NCBI RefSeq assembly: GCF_033441515.1
Contig: NZ_JAWQJT010000003.1
Coordinates: 744,001-808,000 of the forward strand
Source: Amycolatopsis solani
Lineage (GTDB): Bacteria; Actinomycetota; Actinomycetes; Mycobacteriales; Pseudonocardiaceae
Length of the DNA stretch: 64,000 bases
Direction of reading: 5' to 3'
Part shown: piece by piece, positions 61,964 to 64,000 of the stretch
Layout of the letters: each line of letters opens with the position of its first letter
How positions within the stretch are numbered: position 1 is the first letter of the stretch
Notes under the pieces: generated by a model
Told to the model about the DNA's origin: nothing
The model's database searches: none
Seen by the model: the letters and a program-made list of their open reading frames with translations, nothing else
Translations under genes and position numbers: made by a program

Positions 61964-62419
61964 TCAGGCGTCCCAGGCGAACAGCTTTTCGCCCGCCGCG
62001 ACGTCGCGCTCGGCGTCCAAAGCGGACAGCACCTCCGCGGCGGCGTCCAGCGCGACGACCGGGACGATCGCCGAGTAGCCCGCGGCGGTCACCGCCTCCG
62101 GGTCCCAGCTGACCACCGGCTGGCCGGCCCGCACCTGCTCGCCCTTGACGACGTGCAGCGTGAAGCCCTCGCCCTTCTCCTTGACCGTGTCGATGCCGAG
62201 GTGGACCAGCACGGCCTTGCCGTCCTCGGTGGCGATGACGTAGGCGTGCGGGTGCAGCGTGGCGACCGTGCCGTCCACCGGCGCGACCGCGTCCGAGCGC
62301 CCGCCCGAGGGCCGCACGGCGATGCCCGGGCCCACCATGGCCTGCGCGAACACCGGGTCGGGGACCTCGGTGATCGGCACCACGCGCCCGGCGACCGGGC
62401 TGAGGACCTCGAGGCTCAC
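61964..62419 (-). CDS. crr: PTS glucose/GlcNAc-type EIIA component
   Basis: The protein has 151 residues. EIIA(Glc)-type proteins take phosphate from HPr and pass it to EIIB. The phosphorylated His is in AVLVHLGIDTV (about H84), with the second active-site His in TLHPHAYVIAT and the typical GEGFTLHVVKGEQVRAGQPV. It starts at GTG 62417-62419, overlapping EIIB as GTGA. Next to a DasR-like regulator it most likely serves N-acetylglucosamine uptake, as in Streptomyces. Confidence 0.93.
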   Translation of the reverse strand: MSLEVLSPVAGRVVPITEVPDPVFAQAMVGPGIAVRPSGGRSDAVAPVDGTVATLHPHAYVIATEDGKAVLVHLGIDTVKEKGEGFTLHVVKGEQVRAGQPVVSWDPEAVTAAGYSAIVPVVALDAAAEVLSALDAERDVAAGEKLFAWDA

Positions 62420-62655
62420 AGCAGGTCCTCGATGTCGCTCGCGATCGTGTCCGCCTCCGGCCCGACGATCACCTGCAGGGCCGACGATCCCATCTTCACC
62501 ACGCCCATCGCGCCGGCCTTCTTCAGCGCCGCTTCGTCGACGAGGCTCATGTCCTCGACCTCGCAGCGCAGCCGCGTGATGCACCCCTCGACCTCGGTGA
62601 GATTGCCCGCGCCGCCGAGTGCCGCGAGGATCTTTTCGGGCCTGTCATCCGCCAT
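62416..62655 (-). CDS. nagF: PTS EIIB component (GlcNAc type)
   Basis: The protein has 79 residues. The phosphorylated Cys is C25 in NLTEVEGCITRLRCEVED. MGSSALQVIVGPEADTIA is the usual second half. As a free-standing EIIB it is like NagF of Streptomyces. ATG 62653-62655 has AAGGAGA upstream. It is divergent from the GntR gene; the dre site lies in the spacer between them. Confidence 0.92.
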   Translation of the reverse strand: MADDRPEKILAALGGAGNLTEVEGCITRLRCEVEDMSLVDEAALKKAGAMGVVKMGSSALQVIVGPEADTIASDIEDLL

Positions 62656-62812
62656 CGCGGTCTCCTTGATCACTGTTTGTTCCCAACCTGACGCGAACCG
62701 CGTGTCCACCACTACTACGCCGTTCGTCGGCATGCACCCCGTCGCGGGCCACGAACGGATAACGGTGGTTGACACCCGTCCGCACGGCGGAGCATCCTGC
62801 CCCATCAGATCA

Positions 62813-62826
62813 TTGGTCTAGACCGG
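62813..62826. promoter_or_regulatory. dre site (DasR operator)
   Basis: TTGGTCTAGACCGG holds the perfect palindrome GGTCTAGACC and fits the DasR consensus (A[C/G]TGGTCTAGACCA[G/C]T). It sits between nagF/crr and the GntR regulator, about 70 bases before the latter. A second inverted repeat CCGGAAC (62823-62829) / GTTCCGG (62838-62844) overlaps its right side. DasR releases these sites when glucosamine-6-phosphate rises; here that is inferred from the Streptomyces system. Confidence 0.85.
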
Positions 62827-62898
62827 AACGTACCAATGTTCCGGGCCGGACGCGAGCACCGGTCCCCCGGTGACACGAGAACGAGGAGGGTGACGCCG

Positions 62899-63687
62899 AT
62901 GAGCGCGGCCGCGCACGTCCCGCCACCCGACCGGGTCGTCAACGGGCCCACGCCCAAGCACGCCCAGCTGCGGGAAATCCTCCGCCGCACGGTGGAGCGG
63001 GAGCTCCCGCCGGGTGCGCCGATCCCGTCGGAACGCGAGCTGGCCCAACGCTACGGCGTGTCGCGGCTCACGGTCAGATCGGCGATCGGCAAGCTGGTCG
63101 AGGAGGGTCTGCTCGCCCGGGTCCGCGGCAAGGGCACCTTCACCGCGGCCCGGCGGATGGAACTGCAGCTCTACCTCATGTCGTTCACCGACGACATGCG
63201 GCGGCGGGGGCTGACCCCGACGACCGAGGTGGTGTCGGCGGCCACCGAGGTCCCGCCCACCGCCTCGGCGCACGCCCTCGGCCTGGCCGAGGGCACTCCC
63301 GCGCACCACCTGGTGCGGCTGCGCCACGCCGACGGCGTGCCCCTGGCCGTCGAGCGGGGCTGGTACCACGCGGGCCGGGCTCCCGGCCTGCTCGAGCTCG
63401 ACCTGACCCAGTCGCTCTACGCGCAGCTGGCCGAGACGTACGACGTGCGTCCCGACCAGGCGTGGCAGACGGTCTGGGCCGAAGGAGCGGACCGCGAAAC
63501 GGCCCGGCTGCTCGGCATGCGCGCCGGCAGCCCGCTGCTCGTGTTCCGCCGGGTTTCCAGCGCCAACGGCGACCCGATCGAAGACATCACTTCCTGGTAC
63601 CGGGGAGATCACTACCAGGTGACCATGCAGTTGGACCGGAACACCCCGGAACCCGGTCAACCACCCCACTATGGAGGATCCAGATGA
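62899..63687 (+). CDS. dasR: GntR/HutC-family regulator, DasR-like
   Basis: The protein has 262 residues. The winged HTH (about 18-85) has PTPKHAQLREILRRTVEREL, PSERELAQRYGVSRLTVRSA and GLLARVRGKGTF. The C-terminal UTRA effector domain (about 100-245) has ALGLAEGTPAHHLVRLRHAD, GVPLAVERGWYHA, YAQLAETYDVRPDQAW and SPLLVFRRVSS. With a dre site next to it and PTS genes on both sides it is very likely DasR, the GlcNAc-responsive regulator that links nutrients to development and antibiotics. The start is ATG 62899 behind GAGGAGG. Its stop overlaps the EIIC start (ATGA). Confidence 0.92.
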   Translation: MSAAAHVPPPDRVVNGPTPKHAQLREILRRTVERELPPGAPIPSERELAQRYGVSRLTVRSAIGKLVEEGLLARVRGKGTFTAARRMELQLYLMSFTDDMRRRGLTPTTEVVSAATEVPPTASAHALGLAEGTPAHHLVRLRHADGVPLAVERGWYHAGRAPGLLELDLTQSLYAQLAETYDVRPDQAWQTVWAEGADRETARLLGMRAGSPLLVFRRVSSANGDPIEDITSWYRGDHYQVTMQLDRNTPEPGQPPHYGGSR

Positions 63688-64000
63688 GCTCCACCACCGC
63701 GGAGGGGGCGAAGAAGAGCGGCAGCGGTCTCGCCGGTCTTCAGCGCTTCGGCCGTAGCCTCATGCTCCCCATCGCCGTGCTCCCGGCGGCGGGCATCCTG
63801 CTGCGGTTCGGGCAGGACGACATGCTCGGCAAGGACGGCCTCGGCTGGAACAAGGTCGCTTCGGTGCTGGGCGCCGCGGGCGGCACGCTGTTCAACTGGC
63901 TGCCGCTGCTGTTCGCGGTCGGCATCGCGGTCGGCTTCGCCAAGAAGGGCGACGGCTCGACGGCCGTCGCGGCGGTCGTCGGCTTCTTCGTCTTCAGCTC
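63684..64000 (+). CDS. nagE: PTS EIIC component, GlcNAc type (cut by window edge)
   Basis: Only the first 105 residues are visible. The start MSSTTAEGAKKSGSGLAGLQ is followed by RFGRSLMLPIAVLPAAGILL, the usual beginning of glucose-family EIIC permeases, and three hydrophobic segments (about 25-45, 55-75, 80-100). GFAKKGDGSTAVAAVVGFF is the conserved loop. The ATG at 63684 overlaps the dasR stop. With nagF and crr it would form a split IIA/IIB/IIC transporter for N-acetylglucosamine. It continues beyond the right end. Confidence 0.9.
   Translation, partial: MSSTTAEGAKKSGSGLAGLQRFGRSLMLPIAVLPAAGILLRFGQDDMLGKDGLGWNKVASVLGAAGGTLFNWLPLLFAVGIAVGFAKKGDGSTAVAAVVGFFVFS

Overview
The window looks like chromosomal DNA of a high-GC filamentous actinomycete, most probably Amycolatopsis or a close pseudonocardial relative. 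This is inferred from gene content and order: BldD, WhiA, mIHF, GpgS, DasR with a dre site, a PriA without helicase motifs, frequent GTG starts and GTGA/TGATG gene overlaps. Much of the core order matches what I remember of two M. tuberculosis blocks (Rv1379-Rv1423 and Rv2533-Rv2540). I saw no rRNA, tRNA, prophage or CRISPR array.

Layout. 0-3.4 kb: a cut-off gene, a hypothetical gene, a TetR regulator divergent from a fatty-acid hydroxylase/sterol desaturase, and gpgS. 3.7-8.5 kb: uvrC-rapZ-yvcK-whiA, leftward. 8.7-11 kb: three rightward genes (secreted trypsin-like protease, exonuclease III, SecD-head lipoprotein). 11-14.6 kb: rpe-ribE-ribBA-ribH-PH-domain gene, leftward, with no ribD. 14.7-19.3 kb: a DesK-type two-component pair, secreted alkaline phosphatase and an S12 serine hydrolase. 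19.3-22.7 kb: a repeat-rich spacer, then fmt-rsmB-flavoprotein. 22.8-33.4 kb: an accessory block between fmt and priA, which are close together in M. tuberculosis. It holds an inverted pair of consensus DnaA boxes, a decayed IS110, a palindrome repeat, gamma-glutamyltransferase, GH25 lysozyme, a C15-like secreted protein lacking the catalytic Cys, and an unusual CRP/cyclase-like/P-loop-like/membrane-protein cluster. 33.4-39.4 kb: mihF-gmk-rpoZ-coaBC-metK-priA, leftward. 39.5-49.8 kb: pyrR-pyrB-pyrC-membrane gene-carA-[AAA ATPase-DUF4276]-carB-pyrF, leftward. 50-53.3 kb: bldD, nusB-efp-pepQ and a small membrane gene. 53.3-59.4 kb: a beta-propeller lipoprotein and aroC-aroK-aroB-aroQ-GNAT/VOC. 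59.4-64 kb: palindrome repeats, an ECF sigma/anti-sigma pair, a Rieske protein, and a DasR-controlled N-acetylglucosamine PTS locus that runs off the right end.

How the genes work together. The core genes cover de novo pyrimidine synthesis (PyrR sensing through a leader element), riboflavin, shikimate/chorismate, SAM and CoA synthesis, and the RapZ/YvcK/WhiA envelope and cell-division control module. BldD, mIHF, WhiA and DasR are developmental regulators.

Most interesting parts. (1) At 28.8-33.4 kb, a cyclase-like protein and its overlapping neighbour share an 18-residue tag (16 of 18 identical), at the C-terminus of one and the N-terminus of the next. This suggests homotypic, possibly amyloid-type, signalling in a defence or cell-death module. 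(2) An ATPase/TOPRIM-like pair is fitted between carA and carB with overlapping start and stop codons at every junction. (3) A dispersed palindrome, GAATGASTCATTC, occurs 11 times in spacers, in five pairs that are all 30 bp apart.
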